Below are positions 56,711 to 64,000 of a DNA stretch of 64,000 nt, piece after piece. Position 1 is the stretch's first letter. Every line of letters starts with the position of its first letter. The stretch is from NCBI RefSeq assembly GCF_011008905.1, contig NZ_JAAIVI010000022.1, forward strand, positions 51,364 through 115,363. The letters are read 5' to 3'. The DNA comes from Wenzhouxiangella sp. XN201. Its GTDB lineage: Bacteria > Pseudomonadota > Gammaproteobacteria > Xanthomonadales > Wenzhouxiangellaceae. The position numbers were made by a program, and so were the translations under genes. The notes beneath the pieces were generated by a model. That model worked only from the letters and a program-made list of their open reading frames with translations, searched no databases and was not told the origin of the DNA.

Positions 56711-57801
56711 GTCGATGCTTCCCTGCGCGAGTGCCGCAATCGACCCAGGCCGAACAGCACCCCGATCGCGATCAGCCCGACCACCAGGAAGAACAACCAC
56801 TTGGGCAGCCAGTCCCACCACCAGTCGAACACCTTGGTGTAGAGAAACAGCACGAAGAAGGTCGCACCCAGATGAAACAGCTTGCCGTCGGCGCGCCGGA
56901 TACCGAGCCAGATGACGCCGGCGCTGCCGACGAAACCCAGCACCTGGTAGCTGCCCTCGACGATCGCCGGAGCGAGAGGCAGATAGCTGCCCTCGCCCCA
57001 GAAAGACATGATCAGCACACTGATGAACGCCATCAGCAGTCCGAATACGCGATAGACCGGAGCGAATTCAGATCGCGGCAGGCGCTGCAGCCAGCCCGGT
57101 ACGGTGATCAGCAGGCCGGCAATCAGGAAATCCTCCGGCCGTTGGCCGAACGACAGCCAGTACATGCCGCCCCAGGCCCCCAGGGTGGCGGAAACATAGC
57201 CGGCCAGGCAGGCCAGCGCAGCGACCAGCACCAGCTTCAGCCCCCAGGCATAGGCCAGGAGCAATGCGAACAGGCTCCACACCAGGAAGGCCGTGCGGTC
57301 GGGAGCGATATTGAATATCTGGCCGAGCATGCTCAGATTGAGCACGAAACAGGCGAGCGCGACCAGCGCCAGCAGGGAGGTCAGGTAGTGGGTGCGCTCG
57401 CGCCGGGCCATCCAGTCGGCTGACAGGATTGCCAGGATCGGGGCGGTGATCAGCAGGCCAACCTGGAGTGGTGTGATCAAAAAGCCCCAGATCTGGTAGA
57501 AGAAAAAGAACACCGCCGCGGACAGCGCCAGCGCACCGATCAGCGAAGCAATCCGCATGCCCAGGGAGAGCTGCCGACCGGATCCGTCGGTATCGATGTC
57601 GAAGCGCTCGGCCATCTCCGCCAGCAGCCGATCGTGGTGTAGGTCGATGGATTGACGAATCTCGGTGTCCAGCGCGACCGCGCCTTCGGCCTCGAGCTGG
57701 CACAGTTCGTCGCGAAAGGCCTGGATGCGATCGGCGCGCGACTGGGCTTCCTGCCGATGGGCAGCAGCCTGATCCTGCGGTGGTCCGTTGCCTTGGCTCA
57801 A
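56707..57801 (-). CDS. DUF2157 family membrane protein
   Basis: The 364-residue protein has a cytoplasmic N-terminal part (about 1-85), with the DUF2157-like core followed by about nine to ten membrane helices, for example AVFFFFYQIWGFLITPLQVGLLI. The C-terminal end is basic. No catalytic motif is visible. It forms an overlapping pair with the DUF4824 gene and may form a membrane complex with it. It is separated from the gamma-glutamyltransferase gene by 63 bases. Confidence 0.85.
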   Translation of the reverse strand: MSQGNGPPQDQAAAHRQEAQSRADRIQAFRDELCQLEAEGAVALDTEIRQSIDLHHDRLLAEMAERFDIDTDGSGRQLSLGMRIASLIGALALSAAVFFFFYQIWGFLITPLQVGLLITAPILAILSADWMARRERTHYLTSLLALVALACFVLNLSMLGQIFNIAPDRTAFLVWSLFALLLAYAWGLKLVLVAALACLAGYVSATLGAWGGMYWLSFGQRPEDFLIAGLLITVPGWLQRLPRSEFAPVYRVFGLLMAFISVLIMSFWGEGSYLPLAPAIVEGSYQVLGFVGSAGVIWLGIRRADGKLFHLGATFFVLFLYTKVFDWWWDWLPKWLFFLVVGLIAIGVLFGLGRLRHSRREAST

Positions 57802-57864
57802 GCGCGAATCCCTGGGTACCTCAGATCAATTATGCACGCAGCGCAATCACTTCTGAACATCGCC

Positions 57865-59556
57865 TCAGTCGAGCTCGACGACCACCGCCCCACCGGAAGC
57901 CCAGCGCGGATCGTGAGCCGCTTCCAGTTCGCCGCTGTCGTGATGCCACATGACACCGTGCATATTGCCCCAGGTGCGGTCGCGCACCGTCACCTCGTGC
58001 CCCTTCTCCTCGAGCGCGGCAATCGTCGCATCGTCGAGCGCGCCGCGCTCGATCGAGATTTCGTCGGGCAGGTACTGGTGGTGGAAACGCGGCAGGGAGA
58101 CCCAGCTTTCCGGCCCGTTGCCGTCGATGAAATCGAGGATACCCAGAAGTACCATCGTGATGATGCGCGATCCACCCGGCGTCCCGATCACGGCCGTGCG
58201 ATTCTCGCCGCGGACGATGGTCGGACTCATCGACGAAAGCATGCGCTTGCCCGGCTCGATGGCGTTGGCGGAAAAGCCGATCAGGCCGTAGGCGTTGGGT
58301 TCGCCCGGCTTGGCCGAGAAATCGTCCATCTCGTTGTTGACCAGCACGCCGGTGCCCGGCGGCGCGAAAGCGGCCCCGAACGGAAGGTTGACCGTCAGCG
58401 TTGCCGAGACGATATTGCCCTGGTCATCCATCAAGGAGAAATGCGTGGTGTCCGTGCTCTCTGTGCCAAGCCGGCTCGGGTCGGCGGCCAGCATGGACGA
58501 CGGCGTGGCGCGGTCGAGCCGCAGCGTCGTTCGAAGTCCGGCGGCGTAGTCCTCGCTGAGCAGCATCCTGGTCGGAATATCGACAAAATCCGGGTCGCCG
58601 AGATAGAGCGCGCGATCGCGATAGGCCCGGCGCATGGCCTCTGCCAGCAGGTGTACCCGATCGGCGGACGACATGCCGGCCAGGTCGAAGGGCTCGACGA
58701 TCTCGAGCATCTGGGCGATGGCGATGCCACCCGACGAGGGTGGAGACGCGGTGATCAGCTCGTAGCCGCGATAATCGGTGCGGATCGGTTCGCGTTCGGC
58801 CACTTCATAACCGGCGAAATCGGCCAGCGTCCAGATCCCCCCAGCCGCCTGCACACCCTCGACCAGTTTCCTCGCCACTTCCCCGCTGTAAAATCCGTCA
58901 CGCCCCTGCTCGGCAAGCGCGCGCAAGGTTACGGCCAGATCCGGATTGCGAATGGTTGCGCCGATCTCTGGCACCTCGCCACCGGGCAGGAAGATGGCAG
59001 CCGTCTCCGGCCAGCGCATCATCACGTGGGCGCGATAGTTGATCAGGGCCTGGTACTTGGCGTCGACCGGAAAACCGTTTTCGGCCAGGCGAATGGCCGG
59101 CGCCAGCAGCTCGGACAGCGGCAGCGTGCCGTATTTCTCGGCGATATGCACCCAGGCGGCGGGCGCTCCGGGAATACCACCGGCAAGGGCACCGTTTACC
59201 GCGCGGTCGCGGTCCACTTCGCCCGCCTCGTCCAGGTACATGTCCTCCGTGGCGGCTGCCGGTGCGGTCTCGCGACCGTCGACCATGACGGAGACATCTT
59301 CCGAAGCCCGATGCAGCAACCAGAAACCGCCGCCACCCGCGCCCGAAGACTCCGGTTCGACTACGGCCAGCGCAGCCGAGACCGCCACTGCCGCATCGAA
59401 GGCATTGCCGCCCTTATCCAGAATCTCGGCACCAGCCTCGGTGGCCAGTTCATGCGAACTGGAAATCGCGGCCCTCTCGGGCCCCTGCTCGGCGATTGCG
59501 GCGACGGCTAGCGTTGCCAGCAGGCCAATCAGGATGGCATTAACTGTTCTAATCAT
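57865..59556 (-). CDS. ggt: Gamma-glutamyltransferase
   Basis: The 563-residue proenzyme has a signal peptide ending AAIAEQG. Self-cleavage is expected before the threonine of STDTTHFSLMDDQGN, giving large and small subunits. The substrate-carboxylate site VDGRETAP and the oxyanion region GKRMLSSMSPTIV and GTPGGSRIIT are present. It acts on glutathione and other gamma-glutamyl compounds in the periplasm. The ATG at 59556 has AAGGAG six bases upstream, so the 58-codon upstream extension is not used. Confidence 0.95.
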   Translation of the reverse strand: MIRTVNAILIGLLATLAVAAIAEQGPERAAISSSHELATEAGAEILDKGGNAFDAAVAVSAALAVVEPESSGAGGGGFWLLHRASEDVSVMVDGRETAPAAATEDMYLDEAGEVDRDRAVNGALAGGIPGAPAAWVHIAEKYGTLPLSELLAPAIRLAENGFPVDAKYQALINYRAHVMMRWPETAAIFLPGGEVPEIGATIRNPDLAVTLRALAEQGRDGFYSGEVARKLVEGVQAAGGIWTLADFAGYEVAEREPIRTDYRGYELITASPPSSGGIAIAQMLEIVEPFDLAGMSSADRVHLLAEAMRRAYRDRALYLGDPDFVDIPTRMLLSEDYAAGLRTTLRLDRATPSSMLAADPSRLGTESTDTTHFSLMDDQGNIVSATLTVNLPFGAAFAPPGTGVLVNNEMDDFSAKPGEPNAYGLIGFSANAIEPGKRMLSSMSPTIVRGENRTAVIGTPGGSRIITMVLLGILDFIDGNGPESWVSLPRFHHQYLPDEISIERGALDDATIAALEEKGHEVTVRDRTWGNMHGVMWHHDSGELEAAHDPRWASGGAVVVELD

Positions 59557-59614
59557 GGGCTCCTTCTCGATTGCTTGAAGCGGACCACTGTTGTGCATTC
59601 TTCGAATGCTCTTC

Positions 59615-59642
59615 TTCCGTGTATTCAGTGATTTCCGTGGTT
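59615..59642. repeat. Solitary copy of the TTCCGTG dispersed repeat
   Basis: This 28-base element matches the left arm of the repeat at 30674-30701, read in the opposite direction, at 27 of 28 positions. It lies between ggt and coaD, both minus-strand genes. Here it occurs without a good second arm. Confidence 0.8.
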
Positions 59643-59665
59643 GACGGTTCTTTGACCAGCGCCGA

Positions 59666-60193
<528 letters not shown>

Positions 60194-60219
60194 TTATAAC
60201 GGAGGTCCGGCCGGGGCCC

Positions 60220-60774
60220 TCAACGACTGGCAAGAAGCGTCAAGCGAACCTCTCCCAGGGTCTTGCTGCGTAACAACTCGAAACGCGTACCGGGCTCGAT
60301 CTCCGGATCACGGGCGCCCTGCTCGACGTAGACGCGGGCATTCGCCGCCAGGTGATCGCCCTGCGCCAGCGATTCGAGCGCCTTTTCCTGCAGGCCCTCG
60401 GCAAAGGGGGGATCGATAAACACCAAGTCGAACTGCCGCCGGTCATCGGCCAGCCAACGCATGGCGTCCCCCTGTACAACTTCCATTCGATCTCCGCCCG
60501 GCCAGCCCGCGGCAATTTCGCGCAAGGTCTCGGCCAGGTGCCGATCACGTTCGACGAATACCGCCAGGGCAGCCCCCCGAGAGAGGGCCTCCAGGCCGAG
60601 CGCGCCAGTGCCGGCAAACAGGTCCAGGCAGCGCGCGCCTGCCAGGTCGAACTGCAGCCAGTTGAACAGCGTCTCGCGCACGCGGTCGCCCGTCGGGCGC
60701 AAGCCGGAACGGTCCGGCACGACAAGCTTCCGTCCACGCCATTGACCGCCAATGATCCTGATCTTGCCTGTCAT
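60220..60774 (-). CDS. rsmD: 16S rRNA (guanine966-N2)-methyltransferase
   Basis: The protein has 184 residues. The RsmD N-terminus RIIGGQWRGRKLVVPDRSGLRPTGDRVRETLFNWL is followed by the AdoMet motif LDLFAGTGALGLEALSRGA and the catalytic FIDPPFAEGL (DPPF). It methylates G966 of 16S rRNA during 30S assembly. The ATG at 60774 matches the family start, and the longer frame upstream is only the antisense of ftsY. It is divergent from ftsY. Confidence 0.96.
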   Translation of the reverse strand: MTGKIRIIGGQWRGRKLVVPDRSGLRPTGDRVRETLFNWLQFDLAGARCLDLFAGTGALGLEALSRGAALAVFVERDRHLAETLREIAAGWPGGDRMEVVQGDAMRWLADDRRQFDLVFIDPPFAEGLQEKALESLAQGDHLAANARVYVEQGARDPEIEPGTRFELLRSKTLGEVRLTLLASR

Positions 60775-60822
60775 GGGGGTGATAGCATACTCGGTCGTCG
60801 AACGGGCCTGCAGACATTGGGC

Positions 60823-60856
60823 CCCTGAACCCTGAACCCTGAACCCTGAACCCTGA
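60823..60856. repeat. Tandem CCCTGAA heptamer repeat before ftsY
   Basis: Nearly five perfect tandem copies of CCCTGAA end six bases before the ftsY start codon and fill the place where a ribosome site would be. The divergent rsmD start lies 48 bases away. Copy number may vary by slippage. Confidence 0.85.
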
Positions 60857-60862
60857 TTCCCG

Positions 60863-61855
60863 ATGTTCTCCATCTTCAAACGCAAGAAATCCGGCCAGGG
60901 GGTCGAGAGCACCCAGGTCCGGCCAGTCGAAAAAGCCGGCGTCGATCCACTGGAACAGCGGCTGCAGCGCACGCGTTCGAACCTGTCGGGACTGTTCGGC
61001 CTGATCGGTTCGGCCGATCGGGTCGACGAAGCCCTGATCGAGGAGATCGAAACCACCCTGCTGACGGCTGACCTGGGCGTGGCGGCCACCTCGCGCATCA
61101 TCGATCGCCTGCGCGATGGCCTGCGCGATGGCGTCATTGACCATCCCTCGCAGGTGCTGCCGGCCGTGCAGGCTGAACTGTACGACCTGATCGAGCCGTG
61201 TGAGGGTTTCCTGTCCATCGATCCGGACAAGAAACCCTTCGTGATCCTGATGGTCGGCGTCAACGGTGTCGGCAAGACCACCACCATCGGCAAGCTGGCC
61301 CGTCGCTATCTCGACGAGGGCAAGCGCGTGATGCTGGCCGCCGGCGACACCTTCCGCGCGGCCGCCGTCGAACAGCTGCAGGCCTGGGGCGAGCGCAACG
61401 ATGTGCCGGTGGTCGCCCAGGCTTCCGGCGCCGACACCGCTGCCGTCATCTACGACGCCTTGCATTCGGCCAAATCGCGGGGCGTCGACATCCTGATCGC
61501 TGATACGGCCGGACGCCTGCACACCCAGGCCAACCTGATGGCCGAGTTGTCGAAGATCATCCGAGTGATGAAAAAGATCGACCCCGAGGCTCCGCACGAG
61601 ACCATGCTGGTGGTCGATGCCGGCACCGGCCAGAACGCACTGACCCAGGCACGCCAGTTCAACGAAGCGGCAAAGCTGACCGGCATTACCGTGACCAAGC
61701 TCGATGGGACCGCCCGCGGCGGCGTGCTGTTCGCCATTGCCGAGGAAATGCAGATCCCGATCCGATTCATCGGCGTGGGCGAGACTGCTGCCGACCTGCG
61801 CCCCTTCGATGCCGGCACGTTCGTGCACGCGATCTTGCCGGTCCAGGAAGTGTGA
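60863..61855 (+). CDS. ftsY: Signal recognition particle receptor FtsY
   Basis: The 330-residue protein has the NG domain complete. It has [18 protein letters not shown] (G1), [41 protein letters not shown] and a C-terminal [15 protein letters not shown]. The acidic A domain of E. coli FtsY is absent and replaced by a short basic start [11 protein letters not shown]. It is the membrane receptor for the Ffh-ribosome complex. No Shine-Dalgarno is visible because the heptamer repeat ends just upstream. The stop lies inside the left arm of an inverted repeat. Confidence 0.96.
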   Translation: MFSIFKRKKSGQGVESTQVRPVEKAGVDPLEQRLQRTRSNLSGLFGLIGSADRVDEALIEEIETTLLTADLGVAATSRIIDRLRDGLRDGVIDHPSQVLPAVQAELYDLIEPCEGFLSIDPDKKPFVILMVGVNGVGKTTTIGKLARRYLDEGKRVMLAAGDTFRAAAVEQLQAWGERNDVPVVAQASGADTAAVIYDALHSAKSRGVDILIADTAGRLHTQANLMAELSKIIRVMKKIDPEAPHETMLVVDAGTGQNALTQARQFNEAAKLTGITVTKLDGTARGGVLFAIAEEMQIPIRFIGVGETAADLRPFDAGTFVHAILPVQEV

Positions 61856-61925
61856 AGTGTTAAGTGTGAAGCTTGAAGGGGCACATAGGTTCGTGCTTCA
61901 CACTTCACACTGAACACTTCACACT
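61849..61925. repeat. Inverted repeat spanning the ftsY stop and mutY leader
   Basis: The arms 61849-61871 and 61903-61925 pair at 22 of 23 positions. They are built from GTGTGAAG/CTTCACAC words with a 31-base loop. The left arm includes the ftsY stop codon, and the right arm ends 7 bases before the mutY ATG. Confidence 0.8.
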
Positions 61926-61932
61926 GGACACG

Positions 61933-62976
61933 ATGCCTTCTTCATCGACCAAGACCAGCTTTTCGGGTCGCCTGCTGTCATGGTGGTCCACCCACGGCCG
62001 CCATGATCTTCCGTGGCAGGCCGACCGCACGCCCTACCGCGTGTGGATCGCCGAGATCATGCTGCAGCAGACGCAAGTGGCCACGGTCATCCCCTACTTC
62101 AAGCGTTTCATGGCTGCGTTTCCGAGCCTGGAGACACTAGCCGATGCCGACATCGACGAGGTTCTGGCGCACTGGTCGGGGCTGGGCTACTACGCCCGCG
62201 CCCGCAATCTCCACGCGGCAGCGCGACACTGCATGAGCGAACACGGTGGCCAGGTGCCGCAGGATCCCTCGGCCCTTGAGGCACTGCCCGGTATCGGCCA
62301 ATCCACCGCCAACGCCATTGTCGCCCAGGCCTTCGATCACCGCGCGGCGATTCTCGACGGCAATGCCAAGCGCGTTCTGGCACGCCATGCCGGCATCGAA
62401 GGCTGGCCGGGCCGCAGCAAGGTGCTGCGACAACTCTGGGCCGAGGCCGAGGCCCGCACACCCTCCGACCGTGCCGCCGACTACACCCAGGCCATCATGG
62501 ATCTTGGCGCAACGGTGTGCACGCCGCGAGCGCCCGACTGCCGACATTGCCCGGTTGCGAAGGATTGCGTCGCCCGACTTGCCGACACAGCCGGGAGCCT
62601 GCCAACGCCCGCTCCGAGGAAGCGTCGTCCGATTCGCGCCGCGACGATGTTCATCATCGAAAACAAGCACGGACAGATCCTGCTGCAGAGGAGACCGCCG
62701 ACCGGCATCTGGGGCGGTCTGTGGTCACTGCCCGATTCGACGGAACTGGCCGAACGTCCCGCCGGCAAGGCCGTTGAAGCACCGGCACCGATACGCCATC
62801 AGTTCACGCACTTCACCCTCGATATTCAATTCGACCGGATTCGTGTCGCAGACGCCAGCACAGTGGCCGATCAGGAAAACCTGCAGTGGGTCGAACCGGT
62901 CAAAGCCCTGCAACTCGGCCTTCCAAATCCAATTCGAAAGGCCCTCGAACAACTTCAATTGACAAGGAACATCTGA
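61933..62976 (+). CDS. mutY: A/G-specific adenine glycosylase
   Basis: The 347-residue protein has [16 protein letters not shown] with the catalytic glutamate. The helix-hairpin-helix [20 protein letters not shown] is followed by the catalytic aspartate in [12 protein letters not shown]. The iron-sulfur cluster cysteines are in [19 protein letters not shown]-terminal NUDIX-like domain recognises 8-oxoguanine ([11 protein letters not shown]). It removes adenine mispaired with 8-oxoG. The ATG at 61933 is the family start, right after the inverted repeat. It overlaps yggX. Confidence 0.97.
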   Translation: MPSSSTKTSFSGRLLSWWSTHGRHDLPWQADRTPYRVWIAEIMLQQTQVATVIPYFKRFMAAFPSLETLADADIDEVLAHWSGLGYYARARNLHAAARHCMSEHGGQVPQDPSALEALPGIGQSTANAIVAQAFDHRAAILDGNAKRVLARHAGIEGWPGRSKVLRQLWAEAEARTPSDRAADYTQAIMDLGATVCTPRAPDCRHCPVAKDCVARLADTAGSLPTPAPRKRRPIRAATMFIIENKHGQILLQRRPPTGIWGGLWSLPDSTELAERPAGKAVEAPAPIRHQFTHFTLDIQFDRIRVADASTVADQENLQWVEPVKALQLGLPNPIRKALEQLQLTRNI

Positions 62977-63251
62977 TGAGCGAGCGAACGGTGCACTGCC
63001 AGTACCTTGACCAGGAGGCCGAAGGCCTGCCACGCCCGCCCCTGCCCGGCGAGCTCGGCAAGCGAATCTACGAAAACATCTCGAAGCCGGCCTGGCAAAA
63101 GTGGCTGGCACACCAGACCATGCTGATCAACGAGAAACGATTGAGCCCCATCGACCCCGAACACCGGCGCTATCTCGAAGCCCAGGCCGAAGCATTCCTG
63201 TTCGGGGGTGAGGTGGATCGGGCCGAAGGCTACGTACCGCCGGAAGATTGA
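62976..63251 (+). CDS. yggX: YggX family Fe(II)-trafficking/oxidative damage protection protein
   Basis: The 91-residue protein opens [18 protein letters not shown] with the conserved cysteine at position 8. It continues with [36 protein letters not shown]. YggX protects labile iron-sulfur clusters and fits beside MutY, an iron-sulfur enzyme. Its ATG overlaps the mutY stop, and AAGGAACA lies upstream. Its end overlaps the convergent lipoprotein gene by 22 bases. Confidence 0.96.
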   Translation: MSERTVHCQYLDQEAEGLPRPPLPGELGKRIYENISKPAWQKWLAHQTMLINEKRLSPIDPEHRRYLEAQAEAFLFGGEVDRAEGYVPPED

Positions 63252-63700
63252 TCCTGCGACTCGACGCTGACGCCGTCCTGCCTGTCCGGAACGGGCTCAC
63301 CTTCGGATTCAAGTTCGGCCTGGACCGCTTGGTAATCGAGCCGATGAATGGACTGAATCTGGCAAGGCTGACCGCCGACAACCACCTTGTCGAAATCGCT
63401 GAGCACGTTGCGGCGGCTGGTGATCAGGCGCAGAGTGACACCGCTGTTGAGCTCGAGATCACAGGCGCCGATCAGCTTGACCAGGTAGTGGCGTGAACCA
63501 CCCAGCTCCAGCACCACGGAATGGAACCCGACCGCCTGCCAGTTGCGGATATTGGTGAAACGAACCCAGGATTCCGCCGCACCGGCGTGGCGTTCATAAA
63601 CGGCCATTTCATCGGCGCGATTGCCCTCGCGCACCTCGCCAGGGCCTGCGCAGGCGGCCAGGAATCCCGTCAACACAAGCAGCATGAGCTTCTTGAACAT
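63230..63700 (-). CDS. Putative lipoprotein, DUF6491-like
   Basis: The protein has 156 residues with a signal peptide and lipobox LAAC (cysteine about residue 17). The mature part contains [25 protein letters not shown] and two cysteines (GACDLEL and GQPCQI), as in DUF6491 proteins. It ends in an acidic polar tail. AAGGAGG upstream of the ATG at 63700 fixes the start. Function is unknown, and its neighbours give no hint beyond the convergent overlap with yggX. Confidence 0.78.
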   Translation of the reverse strand: MFKKLMLLVLTGFLAACAGPGEVREGNRADEMAVYERHAGAAESWVRFTNIRNWQAVGFHSVVLELGGSRHYLVKLIGACDLELNSGVTLRLITSRRNVLSDFDKVVVGGQPCQIQSIHRLDYQAVQAELESEGEPVPDRQDGVSVESQDQSSGGT

Positions 63701-63847
63701 GGTTCGATCCTCCTTGTTATGCCGTGGGGTTTTGACGCCGCTGCCCGAAAAAAGTGCCATTCGGCGCAGCCGGTGGTTGACTTCAAGGCATGAAAACGGT
63801 TTAATGTGCGGCTTCCCGGCGCTGGCCGGAACACCCGTACAATCAAG

Positions 63848-63923
63848 GGCCAGGTAGCTCAGTTGGTAGAGCAGGGGATTGAAAATCCCCGTGTCGGCGG
63901 TTCGATTCCGTCCCTGGCCACCA
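63848..63923 (+). tRNA. tRNA-Phe (GAA)
   Basis: A complete 76-base cloverleaf has the acceptor stem GGCCAGG/CCTGGCC, D-loop AGCTCAGTTGGTAGAGC, anticodon stem GGGGATTGAAAATCCCC with anticodon GAA, the T-loop TTCGATT, and encoded CCA at the 3' end. Confidence 0.97.
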
Positions 63924-63968
63924 TCCTCCAGCTTTACCCCACACGACCTCGATCAACGCGTTCCCCCG

Positions 63969-63997
63969 AACCGCCGATCCGGCTTCGCCGGGCGGTT
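63969..63997. terminator. Possible hairpin after tRNA-Phe
   Basis: An outer stem AACCGC/GCGGTT with an inner CCGGC/GCCGG stem lies 45 bases after the tRNA. The window ends just after it, so a T-tract cannot be judged. Confidence 0.35.
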
Positions 63998-64000
63998 AGA

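Noticed and set aside
57652..59511. 619-codon plus-strand frame opposite ggt
   Set aside because: It overlaps almost all of ggt in antisense and shows no domain. Gamma-glutamyltransferase motifs are complete on the minus strand.
60823..60856. CRISPR-like array before ftsY
   Set aside because: The units are 7-base direct repeats without spacers, so this is a simple tandem repeat.

Overview
The window is chromosomal DNA from a high-GC gammaproteobacterium. The order rpoE-rseA-rseB-rseC-degP followed by lepA-lepB-DUF4845-rnc-era-recO-pdxJ is the classical gammaproteobacterial arrangement. MetH split into two genes, a FadN-type beta-oxidation enzyme and a free-standing DUF4156 lipoprotein suggest the Lysobacterales/Chromatiales side (Wenzhouxiangella-like). 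That placement is inference. Coding density is very high, many neighbours overlap by 4 bases (ATGA), and no gap without a gene exceeds about 220 bases. No rRNA, CRISPR array, insertion sequence, integrase or phage gene was seen. The only RNA gene is tRNA-Phe near the right end.

Layout. 1-6.8 kb: split methionine synthase, a membrane TPR protein, a lipoprotein, a DUF2058 protein and a periplasmic FKBP isomerase. 6.9-9.8 kb: an autoregulated YtrA-type GntR/ABC exporter cassette with a small membrane protein at each end. 9.8-16.5 kb: DUF4156 lipoprotein, FecA-like TonB receptor behind a possible Fur site, YegS-like lipid kinase, DJ-1/PfpI protein, ZIP metal transporter, CHRD protein, a DUF4124-glutaredoxin protein and a low-GC small membrane protein. 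16.6-20.6 kb: uvrB, a class I aminotransferase and yceH. 20.6-23.2 kb: an ECF42-type sigma factor with DUF1428, SRPBCC and YCII/DGPF proteins in one operon. 23.3-24.9 kb: an orphan pseudopilin and a retropepsin-like protein. 25.0-32.0 kb: a fatty-acid degradation block (PsrA-like TetR, FadE, FadN-type bifunctional enzyme, FadA) with a palindromic operator upstream and two long intergenic inverted repeats inside. 32.0-41.3 kb: prolyl oligopeptidase, short AMP nucleosidase, ffh, ypjD, a CorC-like transporter, an AsmA-like protein and a REC-Hpt protein.

41.3-51.6 kb is one long minus-strand block. It runs from the sigma-E regulon head (rpoE, its anti-sigma system and DegP/MucD), through lepA and signal peptidase, to RNase III, Era, RecO and PdxJ, and so couples envelope stress and secretion to RNA processing and ribosome assembly. 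51.7-55.9 kb: an ALDH7-type dehydrogenase, pyrD, murB and a haem-motif protein, all overlapping or nearly so. 55.9-60.8 kb: a DUF4824/DUF2157 pair, gamma-glutamyltransferase, coaD and rsmD. 60.8-64 kb: ftsY, mutY, yggX, a lipoprotein and tRNA-Phe.

The most distinctive non-coding feature is a set of low-complexity intergenic repeats (near 28.2, 30.7, 59.6, 60.8 and 61.9 kb). Most form long hairpins, and one repeat unit recurs almost unchanged 29 kb apart. No clearly new multi-gene system was found. The best candidates for new biology are these repeats, the ECF42 operon with its own promoter motif, the YtrA-type cassette with flanking small proteins, and a haem-motif protein with a sorting-tail-like C-terminus.
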